From Roseiarcus sp963835955 (GTDB lineage: Bacteria; Pseudomonadota; Alphaproteobacteria; Rhizobiales; Beijerinckiaceae): 64,000 bases of DNA. This document shows, piece after piece, positions 54,162 to 63,840 of the stretch. A program made the position numbers and the translations under genes. Numbering within the stretch: position 1 is the stretch's first letter; each line of letters opens with the position of its first letter. The notes below the pieces were generated by a model. That model was not told the DNA's origin. It did no database searches and was given only the letters and a program-made list of their open reading frames with translations. The stretch spans positions 73,956-137,955 of the forward strand of contig CAWIHZ010000011.1 of NCBI GenBank assembly GCA_963835955.1. The letters run 5' to 3'.

Positions 54162-54641
54162 ATGTCCATTTTTGGATTCGCCCATCGCGCCGCGCCCGCG
54201 GCTTTCGCCCTTTTCGCGGCGTTCACCGCGCAAACCGCGCTCGCCCAGTCGGGTCCCCGGTTTAGCACTATACGGGTCGACGTGTCGTCTTTGCGCGCGA
54301 ACGCCGGCGACCCGACCGCGACATGGGTGCAGCAGGAGCTGCCGGGCCGACTCGATCGGGCCCTTGCGGACCGCAGGGCGCCGAACGGCGCCGCCTTGAT
54401 CCTGCGCATAGACTATCTCAGTCTGGGCTCCAGCAGCGGCGGGGTGGGCCCTCATGGCTCGACTCCGGACAACATCAGCGGCGTCGCGTCGATAGGCGGT
54501 CGGCAAACGCCGGTGCGAGCGGCGACGTACCATTATCCCTCGCCGGTCGACCAGACCATGATCGAGCGATCCAATCACGATCGTGTATCGCAACTGGTGC
54601 AGGCGCTGGCGTACTGGATCGGACGGGGCGCTTTCTTCTGA
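54162..54641 (+). CDS. Hypothetical exported protein
   Basis: This 159-residue protein has a clear signal peptide (AFALFAAFTAQTALAQ). The mature part has STIRVDVSSLRANAGDPTATWVQQELPGRL and ends in YWIGRGAFF. No membrane helix or known domain is visible. It probably resides in the periplasm. No clear operon partner. Confidence 0.65.
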   Translation: MSIFGFAHRAAPAAFALFAAFTAQTALAQSGPRFSTIRVDVSSLRANAGDPTATWVQQELPGRLDRALADRRAPNGAALILRIDYLSLGSSSGGVGPHGSTPDNISGVASIGGRQTPVRAATYHYPSPVDQTMIERSNHDRVSQLVQALAYWIGRGAFF

Positions 54642-54663
54642 ACGCGCGCCAGGGCGCGGATCC

Positions 54664-56004
54664 TTAGGCCGCTCCGGCGACCGCGTCGCAGACGTCGCCG
54701 ACCAGACTGTCGACGAGCGCCCGGTCGTCCGCCTCGCCCATCACTCGAATCACCGGCTCGGTGCCCGAAGGTCGGACGATCAGCCGGCCGCGGTCGCCGA
54801 GCCGGGCGGTCGCGTCGGCGATCGCTCGCGCGACGGCCGGATTCTCGAGCGGCTTGCCGCCGTTGAAACGGACGTTGCGCAAGACTTGCGGCAACGGTTC
54901 GAAGCGCCGGCAGACTTCGCTGGCCGGCCGACCGACCTTCCGGACCACCGCCAACACCTGGAAGGCGGAGACCAGGCCGTCGCCGGTGGTCGAGTAGTCC
55001 GACAGGATGACATGGCCGGATTGCTCGCCGCCGAGATTATAGCCCTTTTCGCGCATCCGTTCGATGACATAGCGGTCGCCGACCGCGGTGCGCTCGAGCG
55101 TGAGGCCGAGGCTCGTCAGATGCCGCTCGAGGCCGAGATTCGACATCACGGTCGCGACAATGCCGGGCTTCGAGAGACGGCCTTCGTCGCGCCAGCTTTC
55201 GGCGATGACGGCCATCACCTGGTCGCCGTCGATCACATGACCTTTTTCGTCGACGATGATCATGCGGTCCGCGTCGCCGTCGAGCGCTATCCCGATATCC
55301 GCCCGCATTTCGCGCACCTTGTGCGAGAGCGCGTCGGGCGCGGTCGAACCCACGTCGAGATTGATATTGAGGCCGTTCGGCTCAACGCCGATCTTGATCA
55401 CCTCGGCGCCGAGCTCCCAAAGCGCCTCGGGCGCCACCTTGTAGGCGGCGCCGTTCGCGCAATCGACAACGACGCGCAGCCCGTCGAGCGAAACGTCGCG
55501 CGCGAGCGTCCGCTTGGCGTATTCGATGTAGCGCGCCTGCACGTCCTCGATGCGCTTGGCCCGGCCTAGATCGGGCGAGCGGGCGAGCATCGGGGCGACC
55601 TCGCCGTCCATCAGCGCTTCGATGCGCGCCTCGACCTCATCCGACAGCTTAAATCCGTCCGGCCCGAACAGCTTGATGCCGTTGTCTTCGTAAGGGTTGT
55701 GCGAGGCCGAGATCATCACCCCGAGATCGCAGCGCATCGAATGCGTCAGCATCGCGACCGCCGGGGTCGGAATCGGACCGAGCAGCAGCACGTCGGCGCC
55801 GACCGAGGTAAAACCGGCGACCAGGGAATATTCGATCATATAGCCCGAAAGACGCGTGTCCTTACCGATGACCACGCGATGCCGATGCTCGCCGCGCCGA
55901 AACGCAAGGCCGGCGGCCTGACCGACCTTCAACGCTACTTCCGCCGTGATTTTACTGTTCGCCCGGCCCCGAATGCCGTCGGTGCCGAAATATTTGCGCG
56001 ACAT
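54664..56004 (-). CDS. glmM: Phosphoglucosamine mutase
   Basis: This 446-residue enzyme makes glucosamine-1-phosphate for UDP-GlcNAc synthesis. The phospho-Ser loop is MISASHNPYEDNGIK, the metal-binding loop ALDGDADRMIIVD and the sugar loop GGEQSGHVILSD, with the phosphate-binding RPSGTEPVIRVMGE near the end. The ATG at 56004 (MSRKYFGTDGIRG) is the family start. Confidence 0.96.
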   Translation of the reverse strand: MSRKYFGTDGIRGRANSKITAEVALKVGQAAGLAFRRGEHRHRVVIGKDTRLSGYMIEYSLVAGFTSVGADVLLLGPIPTPAVAMLTHSMRCDLGVMISASHNPYEDNGIKLFGPDGFKLSDEVEARIEALMDGEVAPMLARSPDLGRAKRIEDVQARYIEYAKRTLARDVSLDGLRVVVDCANGAAYKVAPEALWELGAEVIKIGVEPNGLNINLDVGSTAPDALSHKVREMRADIGIALDGDADRMIIVDEKGHVIDGDQVMAVIAESWRDEGRLSKPGIVATVMSNLGLERHLTSLGLTLERTAVGDRYVIERMREKGYNLGGEQSGHVILSDYSTTGDGLVSAFQVLAVVRKVGRPASEVCRRFEPLPQVLRNVRFNGGKPLENPAVARAIADATARLGDRGRLIVRPSGTEPVIRVMGEADDRALVDSLVGDVCDAVAGAA

Positions 56005-56232
56005 GGCTGACGATCCCTGAGGCGGAACGTGCGACCTCACGTAAAAGAGCCTCAATATCGCATATTTGAGGAATAAAGTTTCACAATTCCTTTCTATCCG
56101 TTAACGCGGCGCCGGCCGCAATCGGCCGAAAGCCAAAAGGACCGGCGGCCCGACGTTGCCGGCCCGGGGCCCGGCGCCTAGACTGCCCGAACGGGCGCTG
56201 AAGCCTAAGCGCCTGATCCGGAGAAATCGCCG

Positions 56233-57861
56233 ATGATCCGAACCGTCCCCACCAACCCATTCGCCGATCAGAAGCCCGGCACGTCGGGCCTGCGCAAGCA
56301 GGTTTCGGTCTTCCAGCAGCCTGGCTATCTCGAGAATTTCGTCCAGTCGATTTTCGACTCGCTCGAGGGGTTCAAGGGCAAGACGCTGGTTGCGGGCGGC
56401 GACGGCCGCTTCTTCAATCGCGAGGCGATCCAGATTGTGGCGAAGATCGCCGCCGCCAACGGTTTTGGCCGGATCGTGATCGGCAAGGGCGCCATTCTCT
56501 CCACCCCGGCCGTTTCGGCGCTGATCCGCCATCTCGGCGCGTTCGGCGGAATCATCCTTTCGGCGAGCCACAACCCGGGCGGGCCGCACGGGGATTTCGG
56601 CGTCAAATACAACATCGGCGCAGGCGGACCGGCCCCGGAGCACGTCACCGACGCGATCTACGCGCGCACCAAGGCGATCGACGCCTACAAGATCGTTGAC
56701 GCGCCGGACATCGACATCGATCGGCTGGGGACCGTCAAACTCGAGGGGGCCACGATCGAGATCATCGATCCGGTGACGCAATATCTGTCGCTGATGAAGA
56801 CGCTGTTTGACTTCGACGCCATCCGCGCCCTGTTCGCCTCCGGCTTTCGCATGCGCTTCGACGCCCTGCACGCCGTCACCGGACCCTACGCCCATGCGAT
56901 CTTCGAAGGCGAACTCAAATCGGGCGCGGGCACGGTCGTCAACGGGACGCCGCTGCCCGACTTCGGCGGCCATCATCCCGATCCCAATCCGACCTACGCC
57001 AAGGACCTCTACGATCTGATGCTGTCAGCGGGGGCGCCCGATTTCGGCGCCGCCTCGGACGGCGACGGCGACCGCAACATGGTCGTCGGGCGGGACATGT
57101 ACGTGACGCCTTCGGATTCGCTGGCGATCCTGGCCGCCAACGCGCGTCTCGCGCCCGGCTACGCCAACGGCCTGGCGGGCGTCGCGCGCTCGATGCCGAC
57201 CAGCGCCGCGGCGGACCGGGTCGCCGCCAAGCTCGGCGTGCGATCTTACGAAACGCCGACCGGGTGGAAGTATTTCGGCAACCTGCTCGACGCGGGTCTA
57301 GCGACCCTGTGCGGCGAGGAGAGCTTCGGCACCGGCTCGAACCATATCCGCGAGAAGGACGGCGTCTGGGCGGTCCTGTTCTGGCTCAATATCCTGGCCA
57401 AACGGAAGATTGCCGTGATCGATCTCGTTCGCGAACATTGGAGGACTTATGGCCGGAACTACTACACCCGGCACGACTACGACGAGGTCGACCTCGGCGC
57501 GGCGCAAGGTCTCATGGCCGCCCTGCGCGAGGCGACGAAGACGCTTCCGGGCCAAAGTTTCGGCGCCTTGAAGGTGGAGGCGGCCGACGACTTCGCCTAT
57601 CATGATCCGGTCGACGGCTCGGACACGGACCATCAGGGCGTGCGCGTCTTCTTCGAGGGCGGCTCGCGCATCGTCTACCGGCTCTCCGGAACCGGCACGG
57701 TCGGCGCGACGCTGCGCGTCTATATCGAACGCTACGAACCGCCGACCGGCGATCTCGGCCAGGCGACCCAGACCGCGCTCGCCGATCTCATCGGCCTGTC
57801 GCGCGAACTCGGCGGGATCGAGGCCCGCACCGGCCGAAAGACGCCGGACGTCGTGACCTGA
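56233..57861 (+). CDS. pgm: Alpha-D-glucose phosphate phosphoglucomutase
   Basis: This 542-residue enzyme interconverts glucose-1- and glucose-6-phosphate. The phospho-Ser loop is ILSASHNPGGPHGDFGVKYN, the metal loop ASDGDGDRNMVV, the sugar-binding loop LCGEESFGTGSNHIREKDG and the phosphate-binding loop RLSGTGTVGATLRVYIE. Length and motifs match the eukaryote-like bacterial PGM group. It is divergent from glmM across a 228-bp gap. Confidence 0.96.
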   Translation: MIRTVPTNPFADQKPGTSGLRKQVSVFQQPGYLENFVQSIFDSLEGFKGKTLVAGGDGRFFNREAIQIVAKIAAANGFGRIVIGKGAILSTPAVSALIRHLGAFGGIILSASHNPGGPHGDFGVKYNIGAGGPAPEHVTDAIYARTKAIDAYKIVDAPDIDIDRLGTVKLEGATIEIIDPVTQYLSLMKTLFDFDAIRALFASGFRMRFDALHAVTGPYAHAIFEGELKSGAGTVVNGTPLPDFGGHHPDPNPTYAKDLYDLMLSAGAPDFGAASDGDGDRNMVVGRDMYVTPSDSLAILAANARLAPGYANGLAGVARSMPTSAAADRVAAKLGVRSYETPTGWKYFGNLLDAGLATLCGEESFGTGSNHIREKDGVWAVLFWLNILAKRKIAVIDLVREHWRTYGRNYYTRHDYDEVDLGAAQGLMAALREATKTLPGQSFGALKVEAADDFAYHDPVDGSDTDHQGVRVFFEGGSRIVYRLSGTGTVGATLRVYIERYEPPTGDLGQATQTALADLIGLSRELGGIEARTGRKTPDVVT

Positions 57862-59017
57862 GGCCGGATCGAGCGCCCGAGGCGAGGCCCGCCATTTTCG
57901 GCCGCGTTTTGAGGGATTCCAGGGGGTTGCGGCGCCATTTCCAGCCGGCCCGGCCGGGAGCCGTTCGAGCTGGCGTCACGCCTCTCTTGGCTGAGCGGTG
58001 CGGGCGTGCGAGCGCCCGGACGGTGGCCGGCGACAGGCGCGCAATTGGGGATTGAGTCAAGCGTCGCCCTAATCCCGGGCGCGGCCGGAATGTAGCCGCG
58101 CTTGGCCCACGGCTAAACGGTCAGCGACCGCGCCTACAGGCGCCGCCCCACAGTTTGGACGGATGACCCTTTTCGTCCCTTTGCGACTCGCGAAGCCGCC
58201 TCCCGCCCTCATCCGGAAAACCCGCCCGAGCCGCGCCGTCAGTTTCGTAAGCGGCTTGATCTTTTTTCAGTTCCTTCAGGCGCCTTTTACCGTCCTTTCC
58301 TCACCTTCTGACCCGTACTTTTAAGTTCCGCTAAGGGGCTGGCGCCATTTTTCAGCCGCGGATTGCGTCTTTTCAATCGCTTGCGGCGCCATTCGGCGCC
58401 GATTCGTCGACCGCTTGCCCTTAGCGAGACCCGTGAGCTGCGCTTAAGCCCCCGGACCACCCCGGATACGGGGATAGGACCGGGAGCCGGACTGGGCGTT
58501 GCTTTAAGACGTCCCGGCATGGGCGCCCGCTCGGAACCGATTCCGGTTTCGAATCCGATCGGGCGTGGCGCCAGCCCCAAACCATGCCGAAAGCTTAAAG
58601 ACTTCGCGCCCCTCGCCGTTTTTTAGCGTGTCAACTCGCCCGCGAAGGCTTAAAGCGGCCGCTGCCCTCGGCGCGCCAGGCGCGCCTTGATCCAGCGACG
58701 AGGAAGACCATAACACGGCTTCTGATTTTCTCAAAGAAATTGTCGCATAAAATCTGATTTTCATAAAACGCCGCCTCCCGCCTCCTGCCCCCGGCCGCCT
58801 GGCAGCCCCCCGCGCCGCTCCCTCGCTCACTTGACGCGTCTCACCCGAAGGGCGCAGTCCAAGGGTCCCGGCGACCGCTTCGCCGCTCCCTTTCTCGGAG
58901 AGGTTGGTTTCCGGCGCGTGCGGATCCTGAAAACCAGAATAGCATGGCTTTCGATTATTGGGAGGAAAATGTTTATAACGTACTATGACCGTTTAATTAT
59001 GGCCCGAATCCGCGCTC
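57862..59017. other. Gene-poor region containing the second repeat copy
   Basis: No recognisable gene in 1.15 kb. 57862-58318 is GC-rich with short stretches resembling the start of the repeat (GCGCCATTTCCAGCCGG). 58319-58854 is the repeat itself. 58855-59017 is AT-richer, with a GGGAGG before a 32-codon frame that runs into the pump gene antisense. Confidence 0.55.
58319..58854 (+). repeat. Dispersed ~550-bp noncoding repeat, copy 2
   Basis: Matches 27057-27622 in the same orientation with scattered substitutions and small gaps (for example CTTAGCGAGACC here against CTTAAGCGAGACC). Both copies lie in long gene-free gaps and end near GACGCGTCTC. Confidence 0.85.
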
Positions 59018-62000
59018 TCAAGCCGCCGCCGTCTCCGGCGCGGGCTCCTTGGCGCGGAAGAAGATGAGATAGAGCACAGGCAGCACGATCAGGGTCAGGA
59101 TCGTCGCCACGAACAGGCCGCCCATGATCGCGAACGCCATCGGGCCCCAGAACACGGTCGGCGCGATTGGGATCAAGCCGAGCACGGTCGAGACCGCCGT
59201 TAGCGTGATCGGGCGGAAGCGCGAAAGCGTCGCCTCGACCACCGCGTTCCAGATATCGCGCCCTTGCGCCCGCTCGGTCTCGATCTGATCGATCAGAATG
59301 ACGGCGTTGCGCGCGATCATGCCGACCAGCGCTAGAATGCCGAGGATGGCGACGAAGCCGAGCGGCCGGTTGAAGGCGAGCAACGCCAGCACGATTCCGA
59401 TCAGCCCCAGCGGCACCACCGCAATCACCAGCATGACACGAACGAAGCTTTGCAATTGGGCCATCAGGAAGAACAGCATCAGGAACAGCGCGACCGGCAG
59501 CATGGCGAACACCGAGGCCTGCGATTGCGCGCTCTCCTCGACCGTTCCGCCGACGGCGATATGGAAACCGCTCGGCAGGCTTTCCTCCAGCTTTTCGACC
59601 GCCGGCGCCAGCGACCGGACTGCGCCTTCCGGCGTCGCGCCGGCGCGGACGTCCGCCTGAACCGTCAAGGTCGGAACGCGGTCGCGCCGCCAGATCAGGG
59701 GGTATTCCTGATCGAAATCGAAGGTCGCGATCTGGCTCAGCGGCACCGTGCGCCCGTTGGGGAGCGGCAATTGCAACGCGCGCAGCGTCGACAGCGAGAC
59801 GCGCTGCTCGTCGTTGGCCCGCACGACGACATTGACGAGATAGATGCCGTCGCGCACCTGCGTCACCGGCGTTCCGGTCATCACCGTGTTGAGAACGCCC
59901 GCCAGCGCCTGTGAACTCAATCCGAGAAGCCGCGCCTGATCCTGGTCGATCCTGATGCGCACTTCACGGGCAGGCTCCATCCAGTCGAAATTGATCAGCC
60001 TCAGATTCGAATCCTGTCCCATCGCCTGACCGAGCTTGAGCGCGATGGCGCGCACTTGCGCGATGTCCGGTCCGCTGACCCGATATTGCACCGGCCATCC
60101 GACCGGCGGCCCGAGCTCCAGCGGCGACACGCGGGTGACGGCGCTCGGCAACTGCTCGGCGAGCTCCTTCTCCAGCTTCGCATGCAGCCGTTCGCGCGCC
60201 GGGACGTCCTTGGCGATGACGACGGCCTGGGAGAAAAAGTCGTTGGCGAGCTGGACGTCGAGCGGAAGGTAGAACCGGATTGCGCCGCGGCCGACGTAGG
60301 TGCTCCAACTCGCGACGTCGGGATCGCCCTTCAGCATGGCGTCGAGCTTGGAGGCCGCTCGTTCGCTGGCGAAGATCGAGGCGTTCTGCGGCAAGGAGAG
60401 ATTGACGACCAGCTCCGGACGGTCGGAGGCCGGAAAGAACTGCCGCGGCACATACGGCAACGCCAGCAGCGCAGCGGCGAAGCAGCCGAGCGTCACCGCG
60501 ACGGTGAGCCAACGCACCCGCATCGCGCCGACGAGGAGCGTGCGGAAGACGCGCAAGACGGCGCTCGGCCTTTCCTCGGCGTTTGTCTCGGGCTTCTTGA
60601 GCAGGGCGACGCCGAGGAGCGGCGCGAAAAGAACCGCGACGAACCAGGACGCGATCAGCGCGATCGTCACGACGGCGAAGATCGAGAAGGTGTATTCGCC
60701 GGCCGCGCTGCGCGCAAAACCGATCGGGACGAAGCCAGCGATGGTGACGAAGGTGCCGGTCAGCATCGGCAACGCCAGCGTCTGATAAGCGAAGCCCGCC
60801 GCCTCCTCCTTGGTGTCGCCATGGGCAAGGCGGGTCGTCATGACGTCGATGGTCGTCATCGCACTGTCGACGAGGAGGCTGAGCGAGATGATCAGGGCCC
60901 CGAGCGAAATGCGCTGGAGATCGATGTGCATCGCCTCCATGACCGGGAACACGATCGCGATGGTGAGGGGGATCGTCAGCGCGACGACCGAGCCCGGCCG
61001 GAGACCGAGGCTGATGATGCTGACCGCCATGATGATGGCGATCGCCTGCCAGAGCGACTCCATGAATTCGCCGATGGCGGTCTTGACCACGACCGGCTGA
61101 TCGGACACCAGCGAGGCGTTGACGCCGAGAGGCAGATTGGCCATGGCGCCGTTGATCGCCGTCTTCACGTTGCGGCCGAGCGCCAGGATGTCGCCGCCGT
61201 CGCGCATGGCGATGGCGAGTCCTATCGCCGGCTTGCCGTTGACGCGAAACATCGGCTGCGGCGGATCGGCGAGGGAGCGGCGCACCTGGCCGATGTCGCG
61301 CAACCGGATCAACCGTCCATTGGAGAGAAAGTTGATGTCGAGAATGTCGTTTTCCGACGTGAACGCGCCGGAGACGCGGAGCAAGAGCTTCTCGTCGCCG
61401 GTCTGCAGCACGCCCGAAGGGACGACCGCATTCTGCGCCTGCAGCGCCGCGATCAAGGCCGCCCGGTCGATGCCCAGCCCGGCGAGCTGCTTGGTCGAGA
61501 ACTCGACGAAAATCTGCTCTTGCTGGGCCCCGAGCAGTTCGATCTTCGATACGTCTGGAACCTGCAGCAGTTTCGAGCGGATGTCCTCGACGTAGTCGCG
61601 CAGTTCGCGATGCGTGAAGCCGTCCGCGGTGAAGCCGTAGATCAGGCCGTAGGTGTCGCCGAAGTCGTCGTTGAACCCGGGTCCGACCACCCCGGCCGGC
61701 AGCGTGTGGCGAATGTCGCCGACGTTCTTGCGCACCTGATACCAGATGTCCGGCACCTCGGACGCCTTCGTCGAGCCTTTCAGGGTGACGAAAATGGTGG
61801 TGAGGCCGGGTTTGGTGTAGCTGCGCAAAAAGTCGAGGCCCTTCGTTTCCTGAAGCTTGCGCTCGATGCGTTCGGTGACCTGCTGCAGGGTTTCGTCCAT
61901 GGTCGCGCCGGGCCAAGCGGCCTGAACGACCATGGTGCGGAAGGTGAAGGGCGGATCCTCGGCGCGGCCAAGCCGGAAGTAGGAGGCAAGCCCCCCGAGG

Positions 62001-62074
62001 GTCGCCGCGATCATGATGAAAACGACAAAGGAGCGGTGCTTGAGCGCCCAATCGGAAAGATTGAGTCCGCTCAA
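59018..62074 (-). CDS. RND efflux transporter permease (second system)
   Basis: 1018 residues. The N-terminus LSDWALKHRSFVVFIMIAATLGGLASYFRLGRAEDPPFTFRTMVV belongs to a clade distinct from MdtBC. TM4 contains SLLVDSAMTTIDVM, i.e. one Asp followed by Ser in place of the usual Asp-Asp pair, as in several divergent RND groups. LARNAVILIDQIETERAQGRD-like sequence marks TM11. Its ATG overlaps the stop of the adaptor gene by 4 bp. No outer-membrane factor gene follows, so it may share one, possibly the NodT-type protein at the start of the window. Confidence 0.92.
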   Translation of the reverse strand: MSGLNLSDWALKHRSFVVFIMIAATLGGLASYFRLGRAEDPPFTFRTMVVQAAWPGATMDETLQQVTERIERKLQETKGLDFLRSYTKPGLTTIFVTLKGSTKASEVPDIWYQVRKNVGDIRHTLPAGVVGPGFNDDFGDTYGLIYGFTADGFTHRELRDYVEDIRSKLLQVPDVSKIELLGAQQEQIFVEFSTKQLAGLGIDRAALIAALQAQNAVVPSGVLQTGDEKLLLRVSGAFTSENDILDINFLSNGRLIRLRDIGQVRRSLADPPQPMFRVNGKPAIGLAIAMRDGGDILALGRNVKTAINGAMANLPLGVNASLVSDQPVVVKTAIGEFMESLWQAIAIIMAVSIISLGLRPGSVVALTIPLTIAIVFPVMEAMHIDLQRISLGALIISLSLLVDSAMTTIDVMTTRLAHGDTKEEAAGFAYQTLALPMLTGTFVTIAGFVPIGFARSAAGEYTFSIFAVVTIALIASWFVAVLFAPLLGVALLKKPETNAEERPSAVLRVFRTLLVGAMRVRWLTVAVTLGCFAAALLALPYVPRQFFPASDRPELVVNLSLPQNASIFASERAASKLDAMLKGDPDVASWSTYVGRGAIRFYLPLDVQLANDFFSQAVVIAKDVPARERLHAKLEKELAEQLPSAVTRVSPLELGPPVGWPVQYRVSGPDIAQVRAIALKLGQAMGQDSNLRLINFDWMEPAREVRIRIDQDQARLLGLSSQALAGVLNTVMTGTPVTQVRDGIYLVNVVVRANDEQRVSLSTLRALQLPLPNGRTVPLSQIATFDFDQEYPLIWRRDRVPTLTVQADVRAGATPEGAVRSLAPAVEKLEESLPSGFHIAVGGTVEESAQSQASVFAMLPVALFLMLFFLMAQLQSFVRVMLVIAVVPLGLIGIVLALLAFNRPLGFVAILGILALVGMIARNAVILIDQIETERAQGRDIWNAVVEATLSRFRPITLTAVSTVLGLIPIAPTVFWGPMAFAIMGGLFVATILTLIVLPVLYLIFFRAKEPAPETAAA

Positions 62075-63183
62075 GACCGCCCTCCGAGCAGCCGGACCTT
62101 CTGACCGGGATGCAGCGCCTGGACGCCTGCCGTCACCACGATCTGGCCGCCCTCGAGCCCGCCCGAAATCGCCACCGTCCCCGGATCGAAGCGCAGCACC
62201 TCCACGCGATGCAAGGCGACCGTCAACTTCGCCGGGTCGACGATCCAGACGGCGGGCTTGTCGTCGATCTCGGTCAGCGCGCTGGCGGGAATCTCGATGC
62301 CCTTGGCCGATTCCGTATCCATCCGTCCGGTGACCGTGGCGCCGAGCCGCATGGCGCTCGGCGGATCATTGACGCTGACCCTGACCTTGAACGTGCGCGT
62401 GATCGGATCGGCCTGCGGAGCAACCTGCCGCACCACTCCCTTCGCGGTCACGGAAGGGTCGTCGGCAAGCGCGACCGTAATCGGCGCGTCGGGGGGAGCG
62501 GACCGAATCACCTGCGCCGGCACGTCGAACACGGCGTCCCAGCCCGAGTTGCGAGCTACCTGAAAGACCATCTGTCCGGGCTGAACCACTTCGCCCGATT
62601 CCGCCCCGCGCGCGGTGATGGTTCCGGAGACGTCGGCCTTGAGCTCGGTATAGCCGACCCGGTTCTCGGCGTTCTCGAGCTGCGCCTTGGCGTCGTCCAC
62701 GCTGGCCTGGGCGGTGTTGAACGCCTGCTGGGCCTGGTCGAACAGCACCTTGGTGGTGAAGCCCCTGGAGAGAAGCTGCTCCTGACGGTGAAACTGGTTG
62801 GCTTCCTGCGCCAGCCGCCCTTCCGCGGCCGAGAGCGCGGCGCGGGCCGAACGCAGGGCGTTCAATTCATCCTGCGGGTCGAGTTTCGCCAGCACCTGAT
62901 CGGGTTTGACCTGATCGCCGACATCGGCCATGCGCTGGATGATCCGGCCGCCGATGCGAAAGGCGAGCGCGACCTCCTTTTCCGCCAGAATCTGACCGGT
63001 CAGCGTCACCGATTGCCCGAGCTCGCTCTTTTTGGCGATGACAGTGCGGACCGGACGCGGCGGCGGCGCTTCCGCCTTGGTCTCCCGATTGCAGCCCGCC
63101 ATCAGCAGCGTGATCGCCGTCAGGGTCAACAACAGGGGGATCGCGTCCCGCTTTGCTTTTGAAGGGAGAGGGGCTGCGGCCAA
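62071..63183 (-). CDS. RND periplasmic adaptor lipoprotein (second system)
   Basis: This 370-residue membrane fusion protein has a signal peptide ending in the lipobox LLMAGC, so it is probably anchored by lipid. A lipoyl/hairpin domain follows (VALAFRIGGRIIQRMADVGDQVKPDQVLAKLDPQD, a coiled coil at about 100-165), then the beta-barrel (VGYTELKADVSGTITARGAESGEVVQPG) and the membrane-proximal domain. It is translationally coupled to the permease. Confidence 0.92.
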   Translation of the reverse strand: MAAAPLPSKAKRDAIPLLLTLTAITLLMAGCNRETKAEAPPPRPVRTVIAKKSELGQSVTLTGQILAEKEVALAFRIGGRIIQRMADVGDQVKPDQVLAKLDPQDELNALRSARAALSAAEGRLAQEANQFHRQEQLLSRGFTTKVLFDQAQQAFNTAQASVDDAKAQLENAENRVGYTELKADVSGTITARGAESGEVVQPGQMVFQVARNSGWDAVFDVPAQVIRSAPPDAPITVALADDPSVTAKGVVRQVAPQADPITRTFKVRVSVNDPPSAMRLGATVTGRMDTESAKGIEIPASALTEIDDKPAVWIVDPAKLTVALHRVEVLRFDPGTVAISGGLEGGQIVVTAGVQALHPGQKVRLLGGRS

Positions 63184-63210
63184 GGCGCGGTTCTCGGAGG
63201 TGGGGCTCGG

Positions 63211-63396
63211 TCAAGGGAATCGGCGGGCGGAACTTAGAACGAACCGAAGATGGACGCCAGTGGCGGCCGCTGGTCGGCCGAATATCGTGATCTCGGTCGC
63301 CGGATCCTTCTTCACCAGCGCACTGGCGAGCCGTAGTCCGTTGTAGCAGCGCTCGGTCCCATAGGGCGCGTCGTTGAGGATGAGCAAAAACTTCAT
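63211..63396 (-). pseudogene. 3'-truncated DsrE-family gene
   Basis: From ATG 63396 the frame encodes KFLLILNDAPYGTERCYNGLRLASALVKKD, the start of a DsrE/TusD-like small sulfur-relay protein (normally about 115 residues). After about 40 codons the similarity ends and an unrelated tail leads to a stop at 63211. The catalytic Cys half is missing, so the product is probably non-functional. Confidence 0.65.
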
Positions 63397-63427
63397 CGGC
63401 ACCTTCAGTGGTTCAGGCTGGAGAAGT

Positions 63428-63808
63428 TCAGTCGCCGAGAATGCGACGGCGCTCCTCAAACTCTTCCTTATCGATCTCGCCGCGTGCGTATCGCTCCTTG
63501 AGAATGTCGAGCGGCGTACGTGCCGACGGCAGATGGTACGGCGGCTGAACCGGGTGCCAGGGGCCGCCGAGCCAACTGACGAGAAGGGCAGCGACCGCAA
63601 CCACGATGGCGAGCACAAAGATCATGAACAGTGGGCCGAAGATCATCATGCCGTACCATCCTCCAGCCCAATCCATCATGTATGAGCCATATCCATTTCT
63701 GCCGGGCTCAGTCGGCTGTTGCGCCCAGACCAAAGCCGGGGTTAGGGCAGCCACCGCACTCGCCGCGACAAGCATCAATTTCGAGCGCCGCTTCATCGGC
63801 TTATCCAT
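63428..63808 (-). CDS. SHOCT-domain membrane protein
   Basis: This protein of about 126 residues has a signal-like N-terminus (LMLVAASAVAALTPALVWAQ) and a second hydrophobic helix (GMMIFGPLFMIFVLAIVVAVAALLVSWL). The C-terminal SHOCT motif reads LDILKERYARGEIDKEEFEERRRIL. Such proteins are common near metal or sulfur genes, but their role is unknown. Other starts at 63838 and 63796 are possible. Confidence 0.82.
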   Translation of the reverse strand: MDKPMKRRSKLMLVAASAVAALTPALVWAQQPTEPGRNGYGSYMMDWAGGWYGMMIFGPLFMIFVLAIVVAVAALLVSWLGGPWHPVQPPYHLPSARTPLDILKERYARGEIDKEEFEERRRILGD

Positions 63809-63840
63809 TCTTAGATGATGCGGCTTGAGCACGGGCATGG

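Noticed and set aside
58967..59067. 32-codon frame beginning MFITYYDRLIMARIRALK with a GGGAGG site
   Set aside because: It runs antisense through the end of the RND gene and becomes Pro/Arg-rich; no independent support.
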